A stretch of 64,000 nucleotides of DNA, taken from positions 12,219-76,218 of the forward strand of contig JAZOSU010000015.1 of assembly GCA_045657265.1 (NCBI GenBank), given 5' to 3'. A program made the translations under genes and the position numbers. Shown one piece after another: positions 52,578 to 60,252 of the stretch. Source of the stretch: RGIG9041 sp045657265 (GTDB lineage: Bacteria > Bacillota > Clostridia > Oscillospirales > QAKW01). Within the stretch, counting starts at the first letter, position 1. The number at the start of each line of letters is the position of its first letter. The notes under the pieces are model-generated. The model was not told the origin of the DNA and did no database searches. It worked only from the letters and a program-made list of their open reading frames with translations.

Positions 52578-52614
52578 AAAAAAAATCCGGAAATACAAAA
52601 CGTATTACCGGATT
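52578..52614 (-). terminator. Terminator between galE and the U32 gene
   Basis: AATCCGG (52584-52590) pairs with CCGGATT (52608-52614), extended by AATAC/GTATT. On the minus strand it is followed by eight T residues that directly abut GGAGA, the ribosome site of the U32 gene. Confidence 0.85.
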
Positions 52615-52620
52615 ATTTGT

Positions 52621-53637
52621 TTATTTATCAAATCCGTTAGGATTGTTTTTCTGCCAGTTCCAAGCGTCACGGCACATTTCGTCAATGCCTTTTTGTGCTA
52701 CAAAACCGAGTTCGGCTTTTGCTTTTGCTGTATCTGCATAAAGAGAAGCAACATCACCGGGACGACGAGCAACTATTTCGTAATTGATAGTTACACCACT
52801 TGCTTTTTCAAATGCTTTAACTACGTCGAGAACGCTGTAACCTTTACCGGTACCAAGATTGTAAACAAATACACCTTTGTTGTCTTTGTTTGTTTCTATA
52901 GCTTTAACGTGACCGATTGCAAGGTCAACTACGTGTATGTAATCGCGAACACCTGTTCCGTCGGGTGTATCATAGTCGTTACCGAATACACGGAGTTTTG
53001 GAAGCTTTCCTATAGCAACCTGCGAAATGTACGGTGTAAGATTGTTAGGAATGTTCTGTGGGTCTTCGCCAATAAGACCGCTTTCATGAGCACCAACTGG
53101 GTTGAAATAACGTAAAAGTGTAATAGTCCAATCGTTGTTTGCTTTATAAAGGTCATTAAGAATAAGCTCCTGCATATGTTTTGTCTGACCGTAAGGATTT
53201 GTAACGTCTCCTGTTGGGAAGTCTTCTTTTACAGGTACTACTTTTGAATCACCGTAAACAGTAGCTGAAGAAGAAAATACGATGTTGCGAACACCGTGAG
53301 CTTCCATTACTTCAACAAGATTAAGTGTGCCGCAAATATTGTTGTAATAGTAAAGAATAGGTTTTGCACAGCTTTCGCCTACAGCTTTAAGTCCTGCAAA
53401 ATGAATAACTGCATCTATATCATTTTCATCAAATATTTTGTTCATTGCAGCTTTATCAAGCATATCTGCTTCATAAAATGTAATATCTTTTCCAGTAATT
53501 TTTTTGATTCTGTTGAGAACCTCAGGTTTACTGTTGTAGAAATTGTCAAAAGCTACCACTTCGTGTCCGTTGTTGAGAAGTTCTACGATGGTGTGAGAAC
53601 CGATATAACCTGTGCCTCCGGTTACTAAGAGTTTCAT
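52621..53637 (-). CDS. galE: UDP-glucose 4-epimerase
   Basis: The 338-residue enzyme interconverts UDP-glucose and UDP-galactose. The NAD-binding Rossmann motif is LLVTGGTGYIGSHTIVELLN (residues 3-22). The catalytic Ser/Thr-Tyr-Lys site includes VFSSSATVYGD near residue 121 and NPYGQTKHMQE near residue 148. The substrate part follows (LRYFNPVGAHESGLIGEDP). ATG 53637 gives the standard start; the longer frame adds a non-family leader. A terminator follows, so it is probably monocistronic. Confidence 0.96.
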   Translation of the reverse strand: MKLLVTGGTGYIGSHTIVELLNNGHEVVAFDNFYNSKPEVLNRIKKITGKDITFYEADMLDKAAMNKIFDENDIDAVIHFAGLKAVGESCAKPILYYYNNICGTLNLVEVMEAHGVRNIVFSSSATVYGDSKVVPVKEDFPTGDVTNPYGQTKHMQELILNDLYKANNDWTITLLRYFNPVGAHESGLIGEDPQNIPNNLTPYISQVAIGKLPKLRVFGNDYDTPDGTGVRDYIHVVDLAIGHVKAIETNKDNKGVFVYNLGTGKGYSVLDVVKAFEKASGVTINYEIVARRPGDVASLYADTAKAKAELGFVAQKGIDEMCRDAWNWQKNNPNGFDK

Positions 53638-53682
53638 AATGAATAATCCCTTTCTTAATATATTCAAATTATTATTTTAAAT

Positions 53683-54753
53683 TTAAAACAGTTCAGCTAA
53701 ACTGATTATTAAATTAGTTACAGATTCTTTGTCTGACGGAATTTTATGAGTATCTTGTCTGAAAGATTCTACTCTTTGTTTTAGCATAGGTAAAGTAAAC
53801 GCTACATTTTGTCCGCCTGAACTGTTTGGCATAGTTATAAATCTTGACTCTTTAAATCTTAATGATTTATACAATAATGGTATATATGAATCTTGTGAAT
53901 TATCATCGCCATTAAATAATTTGTTTTCCATAACTTCACAAGATTCAATTGTATCTCCGATTATTATGTATGGAATATTTGAGTGAACACCTGTATAAAA
54001 GCATAGATTTGTTACACCTTTGACATTTTTTATTGCAGCAGTTACTGCGCAGCCAATAAGCATATCAAATGTATCATATTCTATTTCGGTAACAAGTACA
54101 TTTGACTCGAAATCATATTGGATATTAAACCGCCTGTTGTCCAGAAGTTTTGTTATTCTGTCAACAACGTATTTCAAATACTTATTGGCGTTGATCAAAG
54201 TAGCATTGCTTTTCTTTAAATTATCAGTGAATAAAGCTATCTGCTCTATTTCGTTTCTGATTTTTAAAGTATCAATAAATATTTTGTTATTGTAAAGATC
54301 TTTGATATCAAGATTTTCATCATTTCTGAGCTGTGCAATGATATCCGATGAGTACCATTTTGTTGCTTCGTTGGCTTTGTTTATGAGATATTTGAGCTCT
54401 TTGTTTTCATTTCTTTCAAAACTAATAGTTGTGTTATCAACTAAGAGTAATGAAGCAAATTTTTCATCGTTAATTATTACAGGGAATATAAAACACTTCT
54501 TGGGTGTATCAGTTCTTAGACATTCAAAATCAAAAGAAAAAGATAATTGATTTATGATAGCGCTTTGTATCTTAGGAAAAAGAGCTGATGGTATATAACA
54601 ATTAATTAAAACATTCTCGTTGGTATCAAGTTTATATTCGTAACTAAAAGACTTGGAATAATACATTATTCTCAAATGCTCGTCAACACATATTACTACA
54701 TCGTTAGAATCGTAATATAAATTTGAAAAATAAAAATAAGGACTTTGTTTCAT
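53683..54753 (-). CDS. Degenerate sensor-kinase-like protein, unknown function
   Basis: The 356-residue protein looks like a cytoplasmic sensor kinase that has lost its catalytic motifs. Residues 1-110 resemble a PAS-like fold (VVICVDEHLRIMYYSKSFSY). Residues about 130-215 are helical like a dimerisation domain but lack an H-box histidine in an HE/DxxxP context. Residues 220-330 have the beta-alpha pattern of an HATPase domain (IGCAVTAAIKNVKGVTNLCF) without recognisable N, G1 or G2 boxes. There is no membrane helix and no adjacent response regulator. The assignment is by shape and is tentative; it may be a scaffold or signal-binding protein. Confidence 0.55.
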   Translation of the reverse strand: MKQSPYFYFSNLYYDSNDVVICVDEHLRIMYYSKSFSYEYKLDTNENVLINCYIPSALFPKIQSAIINQLSFSFDFECLRTDTPKKCFIFPVIINDEKFASLLLVDNTTISFERNENKELKYLINKANEATKWYSSDIIAQLRNDENLDIKDLYNNKIFIDTLKIRNEIEQIALFTDNLKKSNATLINANKYLKYVVDRITKLLDNRRFNIQYDFESNVLVTEIEYDTFDMLIGCAVTAAIKNVKGVTNLCFYTGVHSNIPYIIIGDTIESCEVMENKLFNGDDNSQDSYIPLLYKSLRFKESRFITMPNSSGGQNVAFTLPMLKQRVESFRQDTHKIPSDKESVTNLIISLAELF

Positions 54754-54822
54754 TTATTTATACCTGATTGTTTGTTACTTATCATTATATTACACATAAA
54801 ATTGATTGTAAAGAGAGAAATA

Positions 54823-55458
54823 CTAAATATCATCAATATGTTTAAGTACGTTTTCCAAATCGTTGAAAATTGGCACTTTTGCCGCCATACAACGCTTTTG
54901 ACTCATATGCCCTCTTGGAACAAGAACGCATTTTGCACCTAATTGTTTTGCCATGTCAGCATCTGATAACAGATCTCCTATAAATAAAACCTCAGAGGGT
55001 TTGTAACCGTTTTTCAAAATGTATGATTTTGCGTTTTCTGTTTTCGAGCCGACTCCTGTATCTTTCATACCGATAATTGTATCGAAATACTTGTCTAAAT
55101 CGTATTTTTTTGTTTCCTGAAAAAGATATTGTTCGTATAGAGAAGACATAAGGATATTGTTAATACCCATTTTTTTGGATGTTTCAATAGCTTTTGGGAA
55201 ATCATAAAATATTTCGGACAAATTTTCATTTTTAAGACAGTATTTTCTGAATTCGACAGATAATACTGAAATATCAATGTTATGGATTCCTATGGTAGAA
55301 TAATACTTATCCAGAGGCATTATTAGGTTTTCTATATAATGTTTTTTGTCAGTAGGAGGGAGATTTCGAACCTTAAGCATATCATTTACCGCGGCTACCG
55401 AGGTGTCTACGTCATTGATTACTGTTCCGTTAAAATCCCATATAATTAGTTTAATCAT
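54823..55458 (-). CDS. HAD hydrolase
   Basis: The 211-residue protein is a HAD-superfamily hydrolase with motif I LIIWDFNGTVINDVDTS near residues 4-20. Asn replaces the usual Leu/Asp-x position of DxDGT, giving DFNGT, a variant seen in some HAD enzymes. Motif II lies near ILMSSLYEQ, and motif III is VLFIGDLLSDADMAKQLGAK near residues 158-177. The cap is small. Substrate is unknown. It stands between the kinase-like gene and rpmE on the same strand. Confidence 0.82.
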   Translation of the reverse strand: MIKLIIWDFNGTVINDVDTSVAAVNDMLKVRNLPPTDKKHYIENLIMPLDKYYSTIGIHNIDISVLSVEFRKYCLKNENLSEIFYDFPKAIETSKKMGINNILMSSLYEQYLFQETKKYDLDKYFDTIIGMKDTGVGSKTENAKSYILKNGYKPSEVLFIGDLLSDADMAKQLGAKCVLVPRGHMSQKRCMAAKVPIFNDLENVLKHIDDI

Positions 55459-55475
55459 AGTTTTTAATTAGTAAA

Positions 55476-55500
55476 AAGCCACCGAAATTTTCGGTGGCTT
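55476..55500 (-). terminator. Terminator after rpmE
   Basis: AAGCCACCGAAA (55476-55487) pairs with TTTCGGTGGCTT (55489-55500). On the minus strand a T-run (complement of AAAAA at 55473-55477) follows, just beyond the rpmE stop at 55508. Confidence 0.88.
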
Positions 55501-55507
55501 AATTTGA

Positions 55508-55708
55508 TTAGTCAAGATTGTATCTTTTCTTAAATTTGTCTACACGACCGCCGGAGTCAACCAGCTTCTGTTTGCCGGTGAAGAAGGGATGGCATTTTGA
55601 ACAAATTTCAACTCTGATATCGCCTTTTGTTGATCTTGTTTCAAAAGTTTCACCACATGCACATCTTACTGTAGCTTTATCGTAATTAGGATGGATTCCC
55701 TCTTTCAT
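55508..55708 (-). CDS. rpmE: 50S ribosomal protein L31 (zinc form)
   Basis: The 66-residue protein is L31 of the cysteine-containing, zinc-binding class: MKEGIHPNYDKATVRCACGE then EICSKCHPFFTGKQKLVDSG. ATG 55708 is chosen because AGAGG lies about 9 bases upstream; a GTG at 55717 overlaps that site. A TTGCAT-N17-TATACT promoter lies at 55749-55777. A zinc-free L31 paralogue is not seen in this window. Confidence 0.96.
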   Translation of the reverse strand: MKEGIHPNYDKATVRCACGETFETRSTKGDIRVEICSKCHPFFTGKQKLVDSGGRVDKFKKRYNLD

Positions 55709-55748
55709 TTTTTTCACCTCTTTTGAGTTATTTCATTTACGCCGACAT

Positions 55749-55777
55749 AGTATATCACAAAGATTTCACAAATGCAA
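55749..55777 (-). promoter_or_regulatory. Sigma-A promoter of rpmE
   Basis: On the minus strand TTGCAT (complement of 55772-55777), a 17-base spacer and TATACT (complement of 55749-55754) lie upstream of rpmE. Confidence 0.78.
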
Positions 55778-55793
55778 GAACTTTTTTTATTAA

Positions 55794-57068
55794 TTATACA
55801 TTTTTATCTAAAAAAGCGTATTTGTCAGAATTTTTGTCCCTAAATGCTTCTGGGATCTGAGCGCCGAAAACTAAAGCAGTCTCAAAAGCACCATAATTTG
55901 CAGACACAAGAACGTCTCTGTCCTTTGTTATTATTATGACGTTTGAATCAGAAAGAGCATAGTCATATACATTTCCGCTGAGTTTAAATGGAACTGTAAT
56001 ATTATCACCTTGATTACATCCGGCTTTTTTATTTTTGTTGTCGCCCCACACGTAAAGTTCACCTGAATGAGAAAGGGCAGAGCAGGTGTTGTTGTTGATT
56101 TCAATTTTTTCTATTCCACTCAAAGTGTGGATAAGCTCTGCTTTAAAATCAAGACCGTTGTTTCCAAGTTGACCGTTTTCGTTTATTCCTGCTGTGTAAA
56201 CTTCACCATTTACACTAAGAACCATCGAATAGTAATTGCCTACTCTGACGTCTTTGACACCCTGCATTATTTTAGTAAGTTCAGTTGAAGATATCGCAGT
56301 TTTATTTCCCAATTGTGAATATGAGTTGTCACCTGCAGCATATAACGTACCGTATTTATCAATTATCATAAGATGTGTGTCAGAAATTGCAGCTTTTGCC
56401 ACGTTATTTTTAATAAATACAGGTTTTGATTTGTTTTTGGTTGTTGCATCACCAAGTTGACCGTATTCGTTGAAACCTAAAGCATATAACTCATAGTTTT
56501 TTGTTATATATATGAGTGAGTTGGAAGTGAAATCACAATATTCAACATTTTTTGCAATGGTTTCATTTTTAAATTCAATAAGTTTACCATCGTATTTTGA
56601 GTATAACAAATAACCGTCAAGTATTAAATCACCTTTTTCGGTAATGGTTGCTTTGAGTGTTTTTGAAGAATCCAAAAAACTGACTTTGTTAAAAGCGGTT
56701 ATTGAAGTATATGCATCTGCTTCTTTTGTCAGTTTAAATGCATCGTTTTTTGAGTTAATAAAGAAAACATCATTGTTTTGTGCAAATGCTTTGATAGGTA
56801 AAAGGGGATATGCTGCATCTGCGCCTTTTTTTGTTAACATTGTTGCGTATTCTTCTTTTGCGTTGTAAGAAGTTACTCTGTTAAAAATCTTAATGTTATT
56901 TGATTTTATGAAAATAATGGCAAAAACAATACAGCAAATTAAAGACAGGGAAGATATAATTGCTGAAAATTTTCTTAACCCCATTTTTTGCTTTTTGTTT
57001 GAAATAAGATAAATTACAGCAAAAAGTATGAATACTATAAGTGAAATCAGAGAAGTTTTTAAAAACAT
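55794..57068 (-). CDS. Membrane-anchored RCC1-repeat protein (second of pair)
   Basis: The 424-residue protein has two N-terminal membrane helices (about residues 3-22 and 35-52) and an outer part with RCC1-type propeller repeats: LYALGFNEYGQLGDATTKNK near residues 205-224, LYAAGDNSYSQLGNKTAISS, VYTAGINENGQLGNNG and LYVWGDNKNKKAGCNQGDNI. RCC1 propellers serve as protein-binding platforms; bacterial ones mostly have unknown partners. It lies 10 bases after its paralogue (57079-58476) with a GGAG site in the gap, so the two are cotranscribed. The first half, before the repeats, is divergent and may form incomplete blades. Confidence 0.8.
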   Translation of the reverse strand: MFLKTSLISLIVFILFAVIYLISNKKQKMGLRKFSAIISSLSLICCIVFAIIFIKSNNIKIFNRVTSYNAKEEYATMLTKKGADAAYPLLPIKAFAQNNDVFFINSKNDAFKLTKEADAYTSITAFNKVSFLDSSKTLKATITEKGDLILDGYLLYSKYDGKLIEFKNETIAKNVEYCDFTSNSLIYITKNYELYALGFNEYGQLGDATTKNKSKPVFIKNNVAKAAISDTHLMIIDKYGTLYAAGDNSYSQLGNKTAISSTELTKIMQGVKDVRVGNYYSMVLSVNGEVYTAGINENGQLGNNGLDFKAELIHTLSGIEKIEINNNTCSALSHSGELYVWGDNKNKKAGCNQGDNITVPFKLSGNVYDYALSDSNVIIITKDRDVLVSANYGAFETALVFGAQIPEAFRDKNSDKYAFLDKNV

Positions 57069-57078
57069 AATTACTCCT

Positions 57079-58476
57079 TTATTCTTTTATTGTCACAAGT
57101 GTTGAAAACTCGGTTGTTGATTTCGCTTTTCCAAGTTGACCGCAGTTGTTGTAACCGCAGACTTTAACTTCACCGCTTTCAGTTAAAATAACGGTGTGAA
57201 GACCACTTGCTTCAAAATCAAAAACTTCTGTTGCGGCAAGTGTTGGTGTGTTGATGTTGTCTGTGGATCCTGTTCCCAACTGTCCAACTGTGTTCTGACC
57301 GAAAACGTAAAGCTCGTTCGAATTTGTAAGTATGTAACTGCTTTTTTTAGCTGCGCTGATTTGTTTTGCGTTAGTGTATACCGCTGTAAAGGAGGTAATG
57401 TTGTTGTTAGCCAAATTTCCGAGCTGGCCGTACTCTCCGCCACCGCAAACCGTTACTTCACCACTTTTGTTTAAAAGCATAATATAGTTGTCGCCTGCAG
57501 CAATTTGTGAAATGTTATTTCCAATAACAGTAGGGGAATTAAAACTTTTTCCTTCTTTTCCGAATTGATGGAATGTGTTTTCTCCAAAAGCAACAGCTTC
57601 GCCTGATTTCTGAAGAGCAACGGTAAAACTTGCTTCGCATTTTACTGATATCACATTTCCAAGTACACTTACGGGAGATGATTGATTTTCGTTATTGTAT
57701 GTTCCGAGTTGTCCGAAAACTCCGTTTCCGTACATATATAACTTGTTGTCTGTTTTTATTATTCCGACGGTTGTTTCGGAAATTGAAAAATCAAGTACGT
57801 TTTCAGAAACAAGCTTGAATTCACTTTTGGTGTCCTCTTCAGGAGTTTTGATTGGGATTAATTTGTTTTTGTTGTTGCCGATAGCATATAGACGGTTTTT
57901 GTTGTCCAGAATAAAGCATATGTCTTCATTTGCGGATATTTGTTTTGCGTTTTGGAAAATAACACCTGTGGGTGCATTTTCAATTTGAGGTGAATGTTGT
58001 TTGCCGAAACAATAAACGTCTCCGTTTGTTGTTAAAACGAACGTACTTTCCAAGCCGGTGAAAACAGATTCAACTTCACCTGAAACAGATGTGGCCTGTT
58101 CATAATCACTTTTGTTCTGTGATGTGATTTCTTTTGAATATTTGTAGTTTTGTATTATGGACGGTATGTTGTCATATGCAACAATTGTTAATACTATTGC
58201 AAGTAAAATACCGGAAGAAATGTAAATGGTGTTTTTTGATATTGCAGGTATTTTTGATGTAAGTTGAGTTATGGGGTTTGTGTTCATATAATCAGTTCTT
58301 TTTGATGGTAGAAAACAAACAATTATAAAACCGATAATGTTAAAGAAAAAGCCAAAAATACCCCAAGCTCTGCTTCTGCCTTTTATTTGAGCAAGTCTTG
58401 AAGAGAAAAAAGCACAGAATGAAATTTCAATAAGTGCTAAAAATATTCCAAAAACTGTAAATCCTATGTTAATCAA
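57079..58476 (-). CDS. Membrane-anchored RCC1-repeat protein (first of pair)
   Basis: The 465-residue protein has three N-terminal membrane segments (residues 3-25, 38-57 and 83-102) and an outer propeller of RCC1 repeats: VYCFGKQHSPQ, LYAIGNNKNK, LYMYGNGVFGQLGTYNNENQ near residues 247-266, AVAFGENTFHQFGKEGK, VTVCGGGEYGQLGNLANNNI, LYVFGQNTVGQLGTGSTDN and VKVCGYNNCGQLGKAKSTTE. Seven repeats are consistent with a seven-bladed propeller. Arrangement and paralogy with the downstream gene suggest a local duplication. Topology places the propeller outside the membrane if the last helix runs inside to outside. Confidence 0.82.
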   Translation of the reverse strand: MINIGFTVFGIFLALIEISFCAFFSSRLAQIKGRSRAWGIFGFFFNIIGFIIVCFLPSKRTDYMNTNPITQLTSKIPAISKNTIYISSGILLAIVLTIVAYDNIPSIIQNYKYSKEITSQNKSDYEQATSVSGEVESVFTGLESTFVLTTNGDVYCFGKQHSPQIENAPTGVIFQNAKQISANEDICFILDNKNRLYAIGNNKNKLIPIKTPEEDTKSEFKLVSENVLDFSISETTVGIIKTDNKLYMYGNGVFGQLGTYNNENQSSPVSVLGNVISVKCEASFTVALQKSGEAVAFGENTFHQFGKEGKSFNSPTVIGNNISQIAAGDNYIMLLNKSGEVTVCGGGEYGQLGNLANNNITSFTAVYTNAKQISAAKKSSYILTNSNELYVFGQNTVGQLGTGSTDNINTPTLAATEVFDFEASGLHTVILTESGEVKVCGYNNCGQLGKAKSTTEFSTLVTIKE

Positions 58477-58557
58477 TTTGAATATACTCCTTCGATTAAT
58501 AAATATATAATAATTGAACTTTCAAAAATTTACAAGTCTTTTATTACACTTTCCTTC

Positions 58558-58587
58558 TGAATAAATGGCTGATTAAATATAAAACTA
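58558..58587 (+). promoter_or_regulatory. Sigma-G-like promoter of spoIVB
   Basis: TGAATA (58558-58563), a 17-base spacer and AAAACTA (58581-58587) resemble the sigma-G consensus (TGAATA, CATACTA) with two mismatches in the -10. B. subtilis spoIVB is read by sigma-F and sigma-G, which fits. Confidence 0.45.
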
Positions 58588-58605
58588 AACAAAGAGGTTG
58601 ATTTT

Positions 58606-59784
58606 ATGAAAAAAATTGTCACGATACTTCTCATAGTATCTCTTTGTATAGGAATTTATATAGGTTTGCAACCATCGGAATATTCTTTTTATTCCGATGA
58701 AAAAATCAAATCGGATTATCCTTTTGTAACTCTTGATGTTGAAAGTAAAGAAACGTATTCCGGAGTAGAAACGCAAAAACTTTTTGACAGATATGAAGCA
58801 AAAGTTAAACTGTTTGGTTTTTTGCCTGTTAAATCTGCTAAAATAAGTATTTTACAAAAAGAAAATGTTATTCCTTTAGGTAAAGCTTTTGGAGTTAAAT
58901 TGTATACTGAGGGTGTAATCATCGTAGATGTTACTGATTTTGTACACAATGGAAAAATTCAGAATCCTGCTTATGATGTCGGTATCAGAGAAGGTGATAT
59001 AATTATTTCGTATAACGATGTAAAAATCAAATCAAACGAAGACCTTTCATCGCAGGTTAGACTTAGTGAGGGGAAGCCTCAAAAGGCGGTTATAAAAAGA
59101 AATAATCTCGTTTTTGAAGCAGATATTACCCCTGTCACAGACGATGCGGACGGCAATTATAGAATAGGTCTTTGGGTTAGAGACAGTACAGCGGGAATAG
59201 GTATGTTGACGTTTTTAAATCCAAAAGATAATTCGCTTGTAGGTCTCGGGCATTCAATATCAGATAGTGATACGGGACTTGTAATGCCGGTTGCAACAGG
59301 AGAATTGGTTTTGGCCGATATCGAAGGAGTAGTTAAAGGAACAAGCGGAAAACCCGGAGAACTTCTTGGCTCTTTTATTGATAATTCAACGATAGGTATT
59401 TTGACGAGCAATAAAAAAACAGGTCTTATAGGAACATGCGTAACTGAAGAGTTTTCAAATCTTGAAAGCTTTCCTATTGCTCTTAAAGATGAAATTACAG
59501 TTGGAGATGCTTATATTTTATCCTGCGTTAATGGTACGCAGGTGGAAAAATACCAGGTTGAAATAATTAAAAAAAATAACAATTTGCAAGAAACTAAGAA
59601 TATGATAGTCAAAATCACCGATGAAGATTTAATAGAAAAAACAGGTGGTATTGTTCAAGGTATGTCGGGAAGCCCTATAATCCAGAACGGCAAACTTATC
59701 GGCGCCGTAACCCATGTATTTGTAGACGACCCCACAAAAGGCTACGGCATTTTTATTGAAAATATGCTCTCTGCGACAGAATGA
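58606..59784 (+). CDS. spoIVB: SpoIVB peptidase
   Basis: The 392-residue S55 serine protease is exported from the forespore and triggers pro-sigma-K processing by the mother cell. It has an N-terminal membrane helix (residues 4-20), a PDZ domain (NPAYDVGIREGDIIISYNDV near residues 123-142) and the protease domain with catalytic His in GLGHSISD near 211-218, Asp in KITDEDL 15 residues before Ser, and Ser in VQGMSGSPI. AGAGG lies 10 bases before ATG 58606. Composition changes sharply at the serine codon: I count 34 G+C in the 122 bases before 59663 and 51 in the 115 bases from 59670 to the stop. The last 40 codons may therefore be element-borne (see findings). Confidence 0.94.
   Translation: MKKIVTILLIVSLCIGIYIGLQPSEYSFYSDEKIKSDYPFVTLDVESKETYSGVETQKLFDRYEAKVKLFGFLPVKSAKISILQKENVIPLGKAFGVKLYTEGVIIVDVTDFVHNGKIQNPAYDVGIREGDIIISYNDVKIKSNEDLSSQVRLSEGKPQKAVIKRNNLVFEADITPVTDDADGNYRIGLWVRDSTAGIGMLTFLNPKDNSLVGLGHSISDSDTGLVMPVATGELVLADIEGVVKGTSGKPGELLGSFIDNSTIGILTSNKKTGLIGTCVTEEFSNLESFPIALKDEITVGDAYILSCVNGTQVEKYQVEIIKKNNNLQETKNMIVKITDEDLIEKTGGIVQGMSGSPIIQNGKLIGAVTHVFVDDPTKGYGIFIENMLSATE
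59663..59675 (+). repeat. Left copy of 13-bp att-like core in spoIVB
   Basis: TGTCGGGAAGCCC at 59663-59675 encodes the catalytic-serine region of SpoIVB and recurs exactly at 63759-63771. Similarity continues to each stop codon (122 bases) but stops abruptly upstream of both copies, as expected of an integration core. Confidence 0.7.
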
Positions 59785-59815
59785 AAAACAGGCAAGTGAA
59801 AAACTTGCCTGTTTT
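59785..59815. terminator. Bidirectional terminator after spoIVB
   Basis: AAAACAGGCAAGT (59785-59797) pairs with ACTTGCCTGTTTT (59803-59815) around GAAAA. It serves spoIVB and the converging XRE gene. Confidence 0.9.
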
Positions 59816-60128
59816 AATTTTCTTCGAAAAAGAGATCTATGATTCTTTCAATATAATGGCGTTCTTTGGGTGCAAGGGATCTATATTTGCGAATGAATGT
59901 TTCTCCTTTTAACATCTTTTGGTTGTTTCCAAATTCATCTGTTCGACCCACCAAATAATCCAGTGTAACCTCAAAAAAATCTGCCATCATAACCAACAAA
60001 GCGATATCTGGCTCGACCTTATGGTTTTCATAGCGATTTACCGACTGCTGGCTGATTTCTAATGCGTCCGCCAATGCTTGCTGGCTTAATCCCGCCTGAA
60101 CTCTTAAAGCTTTTAAATTCTTTACCAT
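59814..60128 (-). CDS. XRE-family transcriptional regulator
   Basis: The 104-residue protein has an N-terminal Cro/CI helix-turn-helix: NLKALRVQAGLSQQALADAL (residues 3-22) followed by EISQQSVNRYENHKVEPDIA. The C-terminal half is helical (AEVTLDYLVGRTDEF-like DYLVGRTDE, then APKERHYIERIIDLFF) and could dimerise. ATG 60128 is used because GGGTG lies just upstream on the minus strand. It is divergent from the collagen-like gene; an ACAAC-N8-GTTGT palindrome between the promoter boxes of that gene could be its operator. Its base composition is richer in G+C than that of the core genes nearby. Confidence 0.88.
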   Translation of the reverse strand: MVKNLKALRVQAGLSQQALADALEISQQSVNRYENHKVEPDIALLVMMADFFEVTLDYLVGRTDEFGNNQKMLKGETFIRKYRSLAPKERHYIERIIDLFFEEN

Positions 60129-60191
60129 TTTTATCACCCAATATAATTTTAACAATCAACCAGTGTTTTGAAAAACCTCTATATGTAGTTA

Positions 60192-60220
60192 TTGACAACC
60201 TGATTTTGTTGTTATAAAAT
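60192..60220 (+). promoter_or_regulatory. Promoter and possible XRE operator of collagen-like gene
   Basis: TTGACA (60192-60197), a 17-base spacer and TAAAAT (60215-60220) form a good sigma-A promoter. ACAAC (60195-60199) and GTTGT (60208-60212) are an inverted repeat lying between -35 and -10, a position where a bound repressor would block RNA polymerase. Confidence 0.7.
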
Positions 60221-60252
60221 CTAATATATACATATATTTAGGGGGGTTCTAG

